Source: Pedobacter polaris
Lineage (GTDB): Bacteria > Bacteroidota > Bacteroidia > Sphingobacteriales > Sphingobacteriaceae
Assembly: GCF_005116505.1 (NCBI RefSeq)
Contig: NZ_SWBR01000005.1
Location: 351,024 to 415,023 of the forward strand
Direction: 5' to 3'
DNA length: 64,000 nucleotides
Below the pieces are notes generated by a model. That model saw only the letters and a list, made by a program, of their open reading frames with translations. It was not told the origin of the DNA and made no database searches. The position numbers and the translations under genes are program-made. Below, in pieces: positions 33,948 through 43,450 of the stretch. The stretch's first letter is position 1; each line of letters begins with the position of its first letter.

Positions 33948-35585
33948 AATTAATAGTATTTGTGCAAAGATGCTTAAAAGTGAAGAGAGTTGAAAGTTAA
34001 AGGTTAAAAGATACCAGTAAGAATTTTGTTCTTGATTTTTTGGGCGCTCGAGTGGGCTTTCCACTGTATCTTTTGCCTTCTTCGCTGCTTAGGCAAAAGT
34101 ATGCCGCTTCAATCCCTAGCGCAAGATTTATAGTTTTCGAAAAACTGAGTTTCCTTGCACCTCCCTAATTACTCTAAACCCGATAGTAACGAAAATACTT
34201 TTTGTTATGCTGAGCGCAGCCGGCGCAAAAAGATTGAAGTGGATAGCGGGAATGACTTTGATAGTAACAATAGCTTGCTTTTCAAATAATGGGAAATGTA
34301 TAAAAAGTCAAATGGAAGATTTACATTCCATCCTGTCTTCATTCCCGTACAAACGGGAATTGTAAAGCGTTATATTATTTAACTTACCTTTTCCATTGCA
34401 TTAAGATTCCCAGTCAAGCTGGGAATGACGGACCTGATTTGTAATTAATAGCCAAATTTTCTTCGCTCCTTTTACTTATTACTTAAAACTTATTACACTA
34501 GCTCTTCGTGATTTGCAATCGCGAAGCATGAAACCATGAGAATATCAACTTCTATTTAATTATTAAATGTTTAAACAAATAAACCCTCTAATTTTTATTT
34601 GGTAAAAAAGCTAACATTTTTCTTGCCTATTTTCTTCGTATCAGCATCGTAACAACATATTAAAAGGTTAACCGTTAAGACGCACTTAGGACGGGGTTAG
34701 TTCGGACTTAGTTCGGACCTATGACAATTGAATCCGAACTAACTGCGTCTTAACTGCGAACTAAGTATGAGCCATGAGTTAAGCTGATATAACGTTGGTA
34801 TTATTCTTTACTTATGCTATTACGATTAAATTTTAGTTGTTGTTACTTCTTTTTTAAACCTTACAGGTTCTTAGTATGTTTCTTGCACTTCTCTAACCTC
34901 TCTAAACCCGATAGCAACGAAAATCTCCAGATTTAAGCATCACGGTCTATTGTTTTTTAATTGTATGCTTGCTAGCTTCACAGGTTTCATCGGGAATTAT
35001 AGTGCATAGCGGGACTTGCTTAATAGTAGCACTAATTGGCTTTTCAAATAATGGAAGATGTAAAAGGAGGGAAGATATAATTCAATTATGTCGTCCTTCC
35101 CGTGAAAACGGGAATCGTAAAGCACAACTATTTAATTTGCCTTCTATTGTATTAAGATACCCAATCGAGTTGGGTATGACGCACCAGATTTGTAATTCAT
35201 AGCCAAATTTTCTTCGCTCCTTTTACTTACTACGTAAAACTTACCACTTACAACTACCTCATGTCAAAACTGCTATTTTTCAAATACTTTCTCTAGCAAT
35301 TTGTCAGTTAAATGGGTCGCTTAAAACCTTACAAAAAACCGACAATATCTACTATATGATGCGTAAATTAGATTATTAGAAAGCTAAAAACCTATTTTCT
35401 ATTTGTTTACGTAAGTAATGAAAATAGGAAGTTCTTTTTTACTAATGTTATTTTTTGTTAATTAGTGAAGCAAACAACAACCTTATCCACCAAAATGGCG
35501 TAATTGTTGATAAATTATAAAAAATCAGAGACCGTATTTATAAAACAAATTTATAGTTTAGAGTCATCTGGTTTACACACATATT
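33948..35585. repeat. 1.6 kb gene-free region with a diverged direct duplication
   Basis: No credible gene is present. Block A (34154-34499) and block B (34882-35251) are diverged copies in the same orientation, each holding two hairpins. The first pair is ATTCCCGT-N4-ACGGGAAT (34341-34360) and TTCCCGT-N4-ACGGGAA (35097-35114). The second pair is ATTCCCAG/CTGGGAAT (34406-34426) and ATACCCAA/TTGGGTAT (35157-35177). Between the blocks are a CTTCGTGATT/AATCGCGAAG hairpin (34504-34526) and a palindrome cluster at 34677-34766. The last ~330 bases before clpC hold its promoter, which I cannot pin down. Confidence 0.7.
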
Positions 35586-38120
35586 ATGGAAGCTAAATTT
35601 TCTCCACAAGTAAAAGACGTGATTTCTTTTAGCAGGGAAGAAGCCCTGAGATTAGGACACGATTATATAGGCGCAGAGCATTTGCTGTTGGGCCTTATTC
35701 GCGAAGGTGATGGTATGGCCATTAAGATTTTAAAATCATTAGGAGTTGATACTTCAAAACTTCGCCGTTCTATAGAAGAAGCCGTTCGCGGTACTTCGAG
35801 TGTAACCGTTAATTTGGGTAATATCCCTTTGACCAAACAGGCCGAAAAGGTATTAAAAATCACTTATTTAGAAGCAAAAATATTTAAAAGCGATTTAATC
35901 GGAACTGAGCACTTATTGTTGTCAATTTTAAGAGATGATGATAATATTGCATCACAAATTTTATTGCAATACAGCGTTACTTACGAAATCTTTAAACAAG
36001 AAGTAGAGGTGAATAAAAACGGTTTTAGAGATGAGGCCCAAGGTGGTGGTACTGCCGGCGGTGATGATGATTACCAAGAAGAAGAAAGCTTTACTACACC
36101 TAAGAAAGTTTCAGACATTAAATCTAAAACTCCTGTATTAGATAACTTTGGTCGTGACTTAACACGCGCTGCAGAAGAGGGTAAGCTAGATCCAATTGTT
36201 GGCCGCGAGAAAGAGATTGAACGTGTTTCACAAATCCTATCACGTAGAAAGAAAAACAATCCAATTTTAATTGGTGAGCCTGGTGTTGGTAAATCTGCCA
36301 TTGCAGAAGGTTTGGCTTTGAGAATTGTGCAACGTAAAGTTTCGAGGGTTTTATTTAATAAACGTGTTGTTACGTTAGATTTAGCTTCATTAGTTGCTGG
36401 TACAAAATACCGTGGCCAGTTCGAAGAACGTATGAAAGCGGTAATGAACGAGTTAGAGAAATCTACGGATGTAATTTTATTTATTGATGAGATTCACACT
36501 ATTGTTGGTGCAGGCGGCGCATCTGGTTCTTTAGATGCATCGAATATGTTTAAACCTGCATTGGCCAGGGGCGAAATACAATGTATAGGTGCTACAACTT
36601 TAGATGAATATCGTCAGTACATTGAAAAAGATGGTGCTTTAGACCGTCGTTTCCAAAAGGTAATGATTGAGCCTGCTACACCTGATGAAACCATTGAGAT
36701 TTTAACTCGTATTAAAGATAAATACGAAGAACATCACGGTGTTACCTATACAGATGAAGCCATTAAAGCTTGCGTAACTTTAACCGCCAGATACATTACC
36801 GATCGTTTCTTGCCAGATAAAGCAATTGATGCTTTAGATGAAGCAGGTTCAAGGGTGCATTTAACTAATATTCATGTTCCAGAAAATATCATTGCTATTG
36901 AAAGTAAAATAGAGGATATTAAAATTGAAAAAAATAAAGTAGTTAAAAGTCAGAAGTACGAAGAAGCAGCTAAACTGCGTGATACTGAGAAAAACCTGTT
37001 AGAGGAGTTGGATCGTGCAAAAGCAGAATGGGAATCTGAAACCAAAACAAAACGTTATGAAGTTTCAGAAGATAACGTAGCTGAAGTTGTTTCAATGATG
37101 ACAGGCATTCCGTTACAACGTGTTGGACAAGCTGATAGTACTAAACTATTAAATATGTACGATAAAGTTGCCGAAAAAATTATTGGACAGGATGATGCGA
37201 TCAAGAAATTAACCAAAGCAATTCAACGTACTAGAGCTGGATTAAAAGATCCTAAAAAACCAATTGGCTCATTTATTTTCCTAGGCCCAACCGGTGTTGG
37301 TAAAACTGAATTGGCCAAAGAACTAGCTCGTTTTATGTTTGATAGCGATGATTCACTTATTCAAATTGACATGAGTGAGTACATGGAGAAATTCGCTGTA
37401 TCTCGTTTAGTAGGTGCGCCTCCGGGATATGTGGGTTATGAAGAAGGAGGACAATTAACTGAAAAAGTTAGAAGAAAACCTTATGCTGTTATCTTATTAG
37501 ATGAGATTGAAAAAGCACACCCTGACGTATTTAATATCTTGTTGCAAGTATTGGATGAAGGTCAATTGACAGATAGTTTGGGTAGAAAAGTAGATTTTAG
37601 AAATACAATTATTATCATGACATCTAACATTGGTGCACGCCAATTGAAAGATTTCGGCGCAGGTGTAGGTTTCTCTACCTCAGCTAAAGTTAATCAAAGT
37701 GATGCCCACAGTCGTGGTGTAATTGAGAACGCGTTAAAACGTGCTTTTGCGCCTGAGTTTTTAAACAGAGTTGATGATGTAGTTGTGTTTAACAGCTTAG
37801 GCAAAGATGAAATCTTTAAAATTATCGATATTGAATTGAAATCATTATTCGGTCGTGTTCATAACTTAGGTTACGAAGTTAAACTGACTGATACTGCTAA
37901 AGAATTTATTGCTGATAAAGGTTTTGATAGTGCCTTTGGTGCACGTCCTTTAAAACGTGCTATTCAGAAATATTTAGAAGATCCAATTGCTGAGGAAATC
38001 TTAAAAGGAGAAATTCACGATGGAGACACTTTAGAAATTGATTATGATAAAGAAAAAGAAGAAATTACAGTTGTAAATAAAAGCAACGGTAAGAAAAAGA
38101 AAAAAGAAGAGGGAGCATAA
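35586..38120 (+). CDS. clpC: ClpC-type AAA+ unfoldase of the Clp protease
   Basis: Hexameric ATPase that unfolds proteins for ClpP. 844 residues in the classical order: two N-terminal Clp repeats (residues about 1-145), first AAA+ domain with Walker A GEPGVGKS (about 229), a middle domain with a UVR-like segment YEEAAKLRDTEKNLLEEL, second AAA+ domain with GPTGVGKTELAKELA (about 568), and the D2-small C-terminal domain. The UVR-like middle and two N repeats separate it from ClpA and ClpB. No mcsAB or ctsR genes are adjacent. A strong terminator follows, so it is monocistronic. Confidence 0.96.
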   Translation: MEAKFSPQVKDVISFSREEALRLGHDYIGAEHLLLGLIREGDGMAIKILKSLGVDTSKLRRSIEEAVRGTSSVTVNLGNIPLTKQAEKVLKITYLEAKIFKSDLIGTEHLLLSILRDDDNIASQILLQYSVTYEIFKQEVEVNKNGFRDEAQGGGTAGGDDDYQEEESFTTPKKVSDIKSKTPVLDNFGRDLTRAAEEGKLDPIVGREKEIERVSQILSRRKKNNPILIGEPGVGKSAIAEGLALRIVQRKVSRVLFNKRVVTLDLASLVAGTKYRGQFEERMKAVMNELEKSTDVILFIDEIHTIVGAGGASGSLDASNMFKPALARGEIQCIGATTLDEYRQYIEKDGALDRRFQKVMIEPATPDETIEILTRIKDKYEEHHGVTYTDEAIKACVTLTARYITDRFLPDKAIDALDEAGSRVHLTNIHVPENIIAIESKIEDIKIEKNKVVKSQKYEEAAKLRDTEKNLLEELDRAKAEWESETKTKRYEVSEDNVAEVVSMMTGIPLQRVGQADSTKLLNMYDKVAEKIIGQDDAIKKLTKAIQRTRAGLKDPKKPIGSFIFLGPTGVGKTELAKELARFMFDSDDSLIQIDMSEYMEKFAVSRLVGAPPGYVGYEEGGQLTEKVRRKPYAVILLDEIEKAHPDVFNILLQVLDEGQLTDSLGRKVDFRNTIIIMTSNIGARQLKDFGAGVGFSTSAKVNQSDAHSRGVIENALKRAFAPEFLNRVDDVVVFNSLGKDEIFKIIDIELKSLFGRVHNLGYEVKLTDTAKEFIADKGFDSAFGARPLKRAIQKYLEDPIAEEILKGEIHDGDTLEIDYDKEKEEITVVNKSNGKKKKKEEGA

Positions 38121-38140
38121 TTAACGTGTTTTCTTTAAAT

Positions 38141-38176
38141 AAAAAATGCCTTTCATGAATATGGAGGGCATTTTTT
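38141..38176 (+). terminator. Rho-independent terminator after clpC
   Basis: A 16-bp stem with G:U pairs (38141-38156 with 38161-38176; ATGCC/GGCAT core) between A and T runs, 20 bases after the stop. Confidence 0.85.
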
Positions 38177-38240
38177 ATATGTGAATATTCTTAATTGGAA
38201 TAATTATTATACCTTTATTGATAATTATTATCCAATTACA

Positions 38241-38600
38241 ATGTTAAAATTTATTGCGTTCTTTCTATTCTTCATATTTACATCAATTCAGAGCAAAGCA
38301 GCAACAGGATGTGTTCCTAATGCTAATAAGACAAGAATTTATACAAAAAGAGATGGTGGACCAAGTAGCACAATCTATAAATCAAGCCCTTTTTCTACAG
38401 CAAATAGTGGCTGTTTATATGTTGGTTCAAGTCCTTGTACAATAACAGGTGTTGGCGCTGGAACTTTGGGCGATACAACTTTAGTAGCATGTCCTATCGA
38501 CGATTATATTTGGTTATTAATGATTTCTTTTGGAGGTTTAGGCTATTTCGCTCTTCGTAAAAAACCTATGATATTTCATTATTCATCATCTGGACTTTAA
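38241..38600 (+). CDS. Secreted small protein with PID-type C-terminal sorting-like signal, copy 1
   Basis: 119 residues: signal peptide (MLKFIAFFLFFIFTSIQSKAA), a short Cys-containing ectodomain (TGCVPNANKTRIYT, then CLYVGSSPCTI), and a C-terminal tripartite tail of CPIDDY, a hydrophobic helix and RKK. The tail resembles the PID-CTERM signals that I associate with exosortase-like enzymes in Bacteroidota. The ATG at 38241 is used; an in-frame GTG at 38181 would put 20 polar residues before the signal. It is a tandem paralogue of the gene at 38692. Confidence 0.7.
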   Translation: MLKFIAFFLFFIFTSIQSKAATGCVPNANKTRIYTKRDGGPSSTIYKSSPFSTANSGCLYVGSSPCTITGVGAGTLGDTTLVACPIDDYIWLLMISFGGLGYFALRKKPMIFHYSSSGL

Positions 38601-38691
38601 AAAGTAATGAATAACCATTTTATTATTGCTTAATCATTTAATATAGTATATTTAATAAATTAAAACTCTTAAATATTTGAATAACTACTCT

Positions 38692-39072
38692 ATGTTAAAA
38701 TTTTCAGCTACGTTTCTGTTGATTTTTGTGGTTTCGACTTTTGTTAATGCACAAACTGGTTGCATTCGTAGTGCGCTTAAGACACGCATTTATACCTCAT
38801 TGCAGTCTGGTACCAATTATAGGTCAACCACATTTACAGATGCAACTCCTGGTTGCCAATATGTTCAAACCGCTAATACTTGTACTGTAAGTGGTTTTTC
38901 TGGTGCGGCATTTAAAGGTCAAGTAGGTGTTTTTACCTGTCCTATTGACAATTATAGTTGGGTAATGATAATTTTATTAGCTAGTATGGGTTATTTTTTC
39001 TTGTCTAAAAAGAAGACCGAAGTAAAAAATGTCTCCCAACTAAAACTAATCCTGCTACATAAATTTCTCTAA
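38692..39072 (+). CDS. Secreted small protein with PID-type C-terminal sorting-like signal, copy 2
   Basis: 126 residues and the same plan as the gene upstream: signal peptide (MLKFSATFLLIFVVSTFVNAQ), TGCIRSALKTRIYT, a second Cys pair (GCQYVQTANTCTV), then CPIDNYSWVMIILLASMGYF and a Lys-rich end. After the KKK it has 20 extra residues that copy 1 lacks, which would be unusual for a processed sorting tail. An in-frame TTG at 38677 is not needed. The 3' end overlaps the convergent ATP-grasp gene by 18 bases. Confidence 0.68.
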   Translation: MLKFSATFLLIFVVSTFVNAQTGCIRSALKTRIYTSLQSGTNYRSTTFTDATPGCQYVQTANTCTVSGFSGAAFKGQVGVFTCPIDNYSWVMIILLASMGYFFLSKKKTEVKNVSQLKLILLHKFL

Positions 39073-39927
39073 AGCCTGGTAGTAATTCTCTAAACTTTTT
39101 GGCTCAGTGTCTAAAAATAAAAATGGCTCAATTAGTTCCAGTTCCATTAACATAAATTTATTATTTACAATTGCACCATCTACACGAGCATAAAGACAAT
39201 CTTTTGCAAATTGATCGACATATTGTTGTGCGCTTTCCAATAAATCTTTTGATGGTTGTATAGGATGTACTGTTCCACCAAATGTTGCTTGAACTCTAAA
39301 ATCTCCAGACTTTGCTTTTTTCAATAGGGCATGGCTAAATTTTCCTCCAAAAAATAAAAACGACCACTCGCCATTTTCTTCAATTTCTGTTAAAAATGGT
39401 TGAACGATAAAATCTTCAGCTTGAATTAAAGACCTAAGTTTTTCATTTATTTCATCAACGTTTGCTGCGGTAACTTTGAAAGTATTTTTTGAACCACCAC
39501 TTACAACAGGTTTGACAATAAATTTATCTGTTTGAAATCTTGAGAAGTAATCCTGCAGGTTAATTTCATCTTTTTTTGTAAAAAAAATACTAGGAGTTAC
39601 TTTTAAACCTGCTTTCTCAATATCTTTTAAGTAATGCTTGTCAGCATTCCATTTTACAATATCAATAGGATTCAGGAGCCTCACATTTTTTTGTTCTAGC
39701 TTCGATACCCAAGCATAAAAATCCTCAATTAAGTCAAAATAGTCCCAAGGAGACTTAATGATTGCCAAATCGTAATCTTCCCATTTAACTTGATCGTTAT
39801 TCCAAATTTCTTTTATGATGTTTAAACCTTTTGATTTTAAAAAATTGATGAGTTTATCATCTTCATTTTGTACGTTAATAATATGGTAAGCACCTTTATC
39901 TTGAAAGGTTATAAGGGCAATTTTCAT
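39055..39927 (-). CDS. ATP-grasp family protein (RimK/glutathione-synthetase-like)
   Basis: 290-residue ATP-grasp enzyme, a fold that joins a carboxylate to an amine or similar group through an acyl phosphate. FIVKPVVSGGSKNTFKV (from residue 136) is the ATP-binding lysine and glycine-rich loop, IVQPFLTEIEENGEWSFLFF follows, and YARVDGAIVNNKFMLMELE holds the metal-binding acidic residues. The N-terminal part has the SPWDYF motif found in this uncharacterised subgroup. The product is unknown. A LacI-type palindrome lies 51 bases upstream of its start, so it could belong to the same regulon as the SusC gene. Confidence 0.8.
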   Translation of the reverse strand: MKIALITFQDKGAYHIINVQNEDDKLINFLKSKGLNIIKEIWNNDQVKWEDYDLAIIKSPWDYFDLIEDFYAWVSKLEQKNVRLLNPIDIVKWNADKHYLKDIEKAGLKVTPSIFFTKKDEINLQDYFSRFQTDKFIVKPVVSGGSKNTFKVTAANVDEINEKLRSLIQAEDFIVQPFLTEIEENGEWSFLFFGGKFSHALLKKAKSGDFRVQATFGGTVHPIQPSKDLLESAQQYVDQFAKDCLYARVDGAIVNNKFMLMELELIEPFLFLDTEPKSLENYYQALEKFM

Positions 39928-39977
39928 GGTGTTAATATTTGTCTAAAATTAAATTAATAAGGTTTAGAAATTTAGTG

Positions 39978-39987
39978 CAAACGTTTG
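39978..39987. promoter_or_regulatory. LacI-type operator copy 2, between ATP-grasp and SusC genes
   Basis: CAAACGTTTG, identical to the palindrome at 6001-6010. It lies 51 bases before the ATP-grasp start and 195 bases from the next copy, near enough for a DNA loop. The flanks differ from the other two (GTG-CAAACGTTTG-TGT). Confidence 0.5.
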
Positions 39988-40172
39988 TGTTATAAATTAA
40001 AATTTGCTCAAATAACGGGAGAAAAATACTTAAATCCGCATGTAAAAATCTTGTTATAATTCGAAGTTTGGCAAATTAACACTATTCCCCTTCATCATTT
40101 CTACAGTTTAACTAAAACTATCCTTTAGGATTAAAATAAGTTGAAAGTAAATTCTATGCCCAAATTGTAAAT

Positions 40173-40182
40173 CAAACGTTTG
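40173..40182 (+). promoter_or_regulatory. LacI-type operator copy 3, upstream of SusC gene
   Basis: CAAACGTTTG within TCAAACGTTTGCGC, the same 14 bases found before the sugar transporter at 6081. It is 206 bases before the SusC start. The rest of the 460-base gap 39928-40387 holds no gene, only an AT-rich leader ending in TTTAACCTAAACTAAA. Confidence 0.6.
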
Positions 40183-40387
40183 CGCTGTGTTTGTTTATCC
40201 TAGGCGACTTCAAAGTATTTAGCTTGGTAATCAGTTATTAAGTTTTAATATCAGAATATGCTTATTGAAACCTATTAATCTAATAGCGAGAAATAATAAA
40301 TATATCACCAATAAGAAATTGCCTATGTAAGAAAAAACTGACTAAAAAGAAGATACTAACCAAAATATTTAACCTAAACTAAATCAA

Positions 40388-43300
40388 ATGAAGATAAAAC
40401 CATTACTATTATTAGGTGGTGTCGTTGTATTATCCTTTAACAACGGTTATGCATTTACAACGAAAAGCACAACGGAAAATTTAAATGTTATTTCAGTACT
40501 AAATGAAAAGCTAACTGAAGATAATATAGTACAATTAACAAGAATTACAGGTACAGTAAAAGATAAAGCTGGTTTGCCTATACCAGGTGTATCTATTAGT
40601 GTAAAAAATACCAAAGTTGGTGTTTTAACAGATAACAATGGAAAATATATAATAGATGCTGAAGTAGGATCTATTCTTGTATTTTCTTTTACAGGTTTCA
40701 AAAGTCAGGAAATAAGGATCGAAAATGATACTAGTATTGATGTAAACCTAGAAGAAATGTCAACTGAGTTAGGGACAGTTTTAGTAGTAGGTTACTCTAC
40801 AAAAAAGCAGAGTGAGATTTCTGGTTCTGTTTCTGTAGTAACTGGTGAAAAATTAAGAGACGTTACATCAAATGAATTAAGTAGCCTTTTACAAGGCAAG
40901 GCTCCTGGTGTAGTGGTATCTACTGCGTCGGGCTCTCCTACAAGTGGCTCAAATATAATAATAAGGGGAGCTGGTAGTATAAATGCAAGTACAGATCCTT
41001 TAATTGTGGTAGATGGTAACATTGGAGGCAATTATAATCCTACGGATGTAGAAACAATTACTATTTTAAAAGATGCTGCAGCTACTGGACTATATGGTTC
41101 TAGAGCGGCCAATGGTGTAATTATTGTAACAACGAAGACGGGTAAAGCTGGTGTTACAAAAGTAGATTTTAATTCTTCAATGGGTTATAGTGAAGCTTCA
41201 ACAGGCAATTTTAAATTGATGAATACCGCTCAATTATATGACTACCAAAGCAAATTTTATACTGGATTAACACCTGAGCGCTTAAATAATGATACAGACT
41301 GGTGGAATTTAGCATTTCGGACAGGAATGGTAAATAGTCATACAGCATCTGCGTCTGGAGGAAGTGAAAACACTAAGTTCTATGTTTCTGGTAATTATTA
41401 TAAAGAAGAAGGAACATTAATTAATAATGATAAAACAGGGTATAATTTTAGAACGAATATCAGTCAAAAACTGTCTGAAAAATTCAACTTATCTGTTTTA
41501 TTAAACGGAATATTTACAAAAGATAATTATAACGCAAGTGGTGCTCTATATGATGCTTATGTGAATTTACCATTTGATCCTGCGTTTAATGGAGATTTAA
41601 CACCAGTTGATTCTAGGTACGGTACATGGTATGGCAGAGATAGGGATAACTTTATGCACACGCTGCAATATAATACATCAAAAGCCAAGAGCTTAAATGT
41701 AAGTGCGGATATTAATTTAGACTATAAAATTATAAAAAATCTTACTTTTTCTACCTACAATAGAGGTAAGTTAGTTAATTACCGTAGCGATAGCTTTAGT
41801 GATAAGAGATCTAAAGATGGAGCTACTAATAATGGTTCAGCATCTGCCTCAACATCTTATACGAATACGTTTTTAACTTCAAATCGTTTAAGGTATAGTA
41901 ATACATTTGGTAAACATAATTTAGCAGTTTTAGCAGTTGGTGAGATAGAGTATGGATATGCAGAGTCACTTGGAGCCAATGTTAAAAATCTTCCTGCCGG
42001 TAGAGATGCATTCAGTACTGCTACAGATATTGTCACTAATCCAACAAGTGGAAATGACACTTATCAATTTAGCAAATATTTAGGGCAAGCAGATTATAAT
42101 TACGACAATAGATACTTTGCTGTAGCTTCTTATGTTACAGAATATTCGTCCAGATTTGGCAGCAATAATCCAAGTGGGAATTTTTATCAACTTGGTGCTT
42201 CATGGATAATAAGTAACGAAGCTTTCTTTAAGAATGTAAAACCAGTAACCTCTTTAAAACTTAGGGCAAGCTATGGTACAACTGGTAATGCTTATGGCAT
42301 TGGTTATTACGCCGCATTGGGTTTATATTCTATTTCTTCGGGTGCTAGCTATGCAGGTTTGCCGGGTGCGGCCCCAAGTCAAAAGGCAAATCCAGATTTA
42401 ACTTGGGAAAAATCTAAAGCAGCAAATATTGGTTTAGACATCACTTTGTTTAAAAGAATTGAGTTAAGCATAGATGCTTACCATAAACAAGCAGCCTCAT
42501 TGTTATTCTTTCGCCCATTGCCTGCAACTACTGGTTATAATGGGGTTTATGAAAATGTTGGTAATGTTAGAAACAGAGGTGTCGAATTTAATTTAACAAC
42601 AAAGAATTTTGTTAAGGCTTTTAAATGGGAGACCAATTTTAATATGGCTTTTAACAGAAATAAAGTATTAGAAGTAAATCAAGGACGTAATGAAGTAAGT
42701 AATGGAGCCAGACAACCTATTGCTGTTGGGCATGACATGGATGAGTGGTTTATGCCAGTTTGGTCTGGTGTGAATCCAGATAATGGAGCCCCATTGTGGG
42801 AGAATAGAGTAAAGGATGCAGATGGAAAAGAGTTTCTAAGTTATACTAGCAACTATAATGCGGCTAGTAGAGTATATACCGGAAAAAGCTCAGCGCCTAA
42901 ATTTACTGGTGGTTTAAGTAACAATTTCGAATATAAAAACTTTAGTCTTTCTACATTCTTCAACTTTGTTTATGGCAATTATGTTTATAACGAAAGTCGT
43001 TTCCTATTTGATAGCGATGGTTTATATGAAAGCTATAACCAAATGCAATTGGCCAGTGGCTGGAATAGATGGGAGAAACCTGGTGATCTTGTAACACATC
43101 CTAAGCCTGTTCATGGTAGAGCAGATAATGCAAACGCACTTTCTACCAGGTTTTTAGAAGATGGAAGCTATATCCGTTTACGAAATGTAACGTTAGGGTA
43201 CAATTTGCCAACATCATGGTTAACTAAGGCCAAAATTAATAAAGCAAGAATTTTTATTAGTGGAGATAATATTTGGACACTTACCAAATTTAGTGGAACA

Positions 43301-43390
43301 GATCCTGAAGTTGAATTGAGAACTGGTGAATCATATATTAAATATCCAATTAGTAGAAAATTATTGTTTGGCTTAAATGTATCACTATAA
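40388..43390 (+). CDS. SusC/RagA family TonB-linked outer-membrane transporter
   Basis: Outer-membrane active importer for oligosaccharides or peptides. 1000 residues: signal peptide (about 1-23), a carboxypeptidase-D-like regulatory domain opening with ITGTVKDKAGLPIPGVSI (53-70), a TonB plug with SGSVSVVTGEKLRDV and LLQGKAPGVVV, the SusC signature DPLIVVDGNIGG, KDAAATGLYGSRAANGVI, then a 22-stranded barrel ending in LLFGLNVSL. The SusD partner follows after 60 bases. Two LacI-type palindromes lie upstream. No extracytoplasmic sigma factor, anti-sigma factor or hybrid sensor is adjacent, unlike many such loci. Confidence 0.95.
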   Translation: MKIKPLLLLGGVVVLSFNNGYAFTTKSTTENLNVISVLNEKLTEDNIVQLTRITGTVKDKAGLPIPGVSISVKNTKVGVLTDNNGKYIIDAEVGSILVFSFTGFKSQEIRIENDTSIDVNLEEMSTELGTVLVVGYSTKKQSEISGSVSVVTGEKLRDVTSNELSSLLQGKAPGVVVSTASGSPTSGSNIIIRGAGSINASTDPLIVVDGNIGGNYNPTDVETITILKDAAATGLYGSRAANGVIIVTTKTGKAGVTKVDFNSSMGYSEASTGNFKLMNTAQLYDYQSKFYTGLTPERLNNDTDWWNLAFRTGMVNSHTASASGGSENTKFYVSGNYYKEEGTLINNDKTGYNFRTNISQKLSEKFNLSVLLNGIFTKDNYNASGALYDAYVNLPFDPAFNGDLTPVDSRYGTWYGRDRDNFMHTLQYNTSKAKSLNVSADINLDYKIIKNLTFSTYNRGKLVNYRSDSFSDKRSKDGATNNGSASASTSYTNTFLTSNRLRYSNTFGKHNLAVLAVGEIEYGYAESLGANVKNLPAGRDAFSTATDIVTNPTSGNDTYQFSKYLGQADYNYDNRYFAVASYVTEYSSRFGSNNPSGNFYQLGASWIISNEAFFKNVKPVTSLKLRASYGTTGNAYGIGYYAALGLYSISSGASYAGLPGAAPSQKANPDLTWEKSKAANIGLDITLFKRIELSIDAYHKQAASLLFFRPLPATTGYNGVYENVGNVRNRGVEFNLTTKNFVKAFKWETNFNMAFNRNKVLEVNQGRNEVSNGARQPIAVGHDMDEWFMPVWSGVNPDNGAPLWENRVKDADGKEFLSYTSNYNAASRVYTGKSSAPKFTGGLSNNFEYKNFSLSTFFNFVYGNYVYNESRFLFDSDGLYESYNQMQLASGWNRWEKPGDLVTHPKPVHGRADNANALSTRFLEDGSYIRLRNVTLGYNLPTSWLTKAKINKARIFISGDNIWTLTKFSGTDPEVELRTGESYIKYPISRKLLFGLNVSL

Positions 43391-43450
43391 ATCAAACCTA
43401 TAAATGGCTCTCATTATTTAGGACATTAATTAAATTCTAAACATATTGTT

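Noticed and set aside
34969..35202. A 77-residue open frame in the ettA-clpC gap
   Set aside because: It lies inside duplicated block B, runs across its hairpins and has no similar frame in block A.
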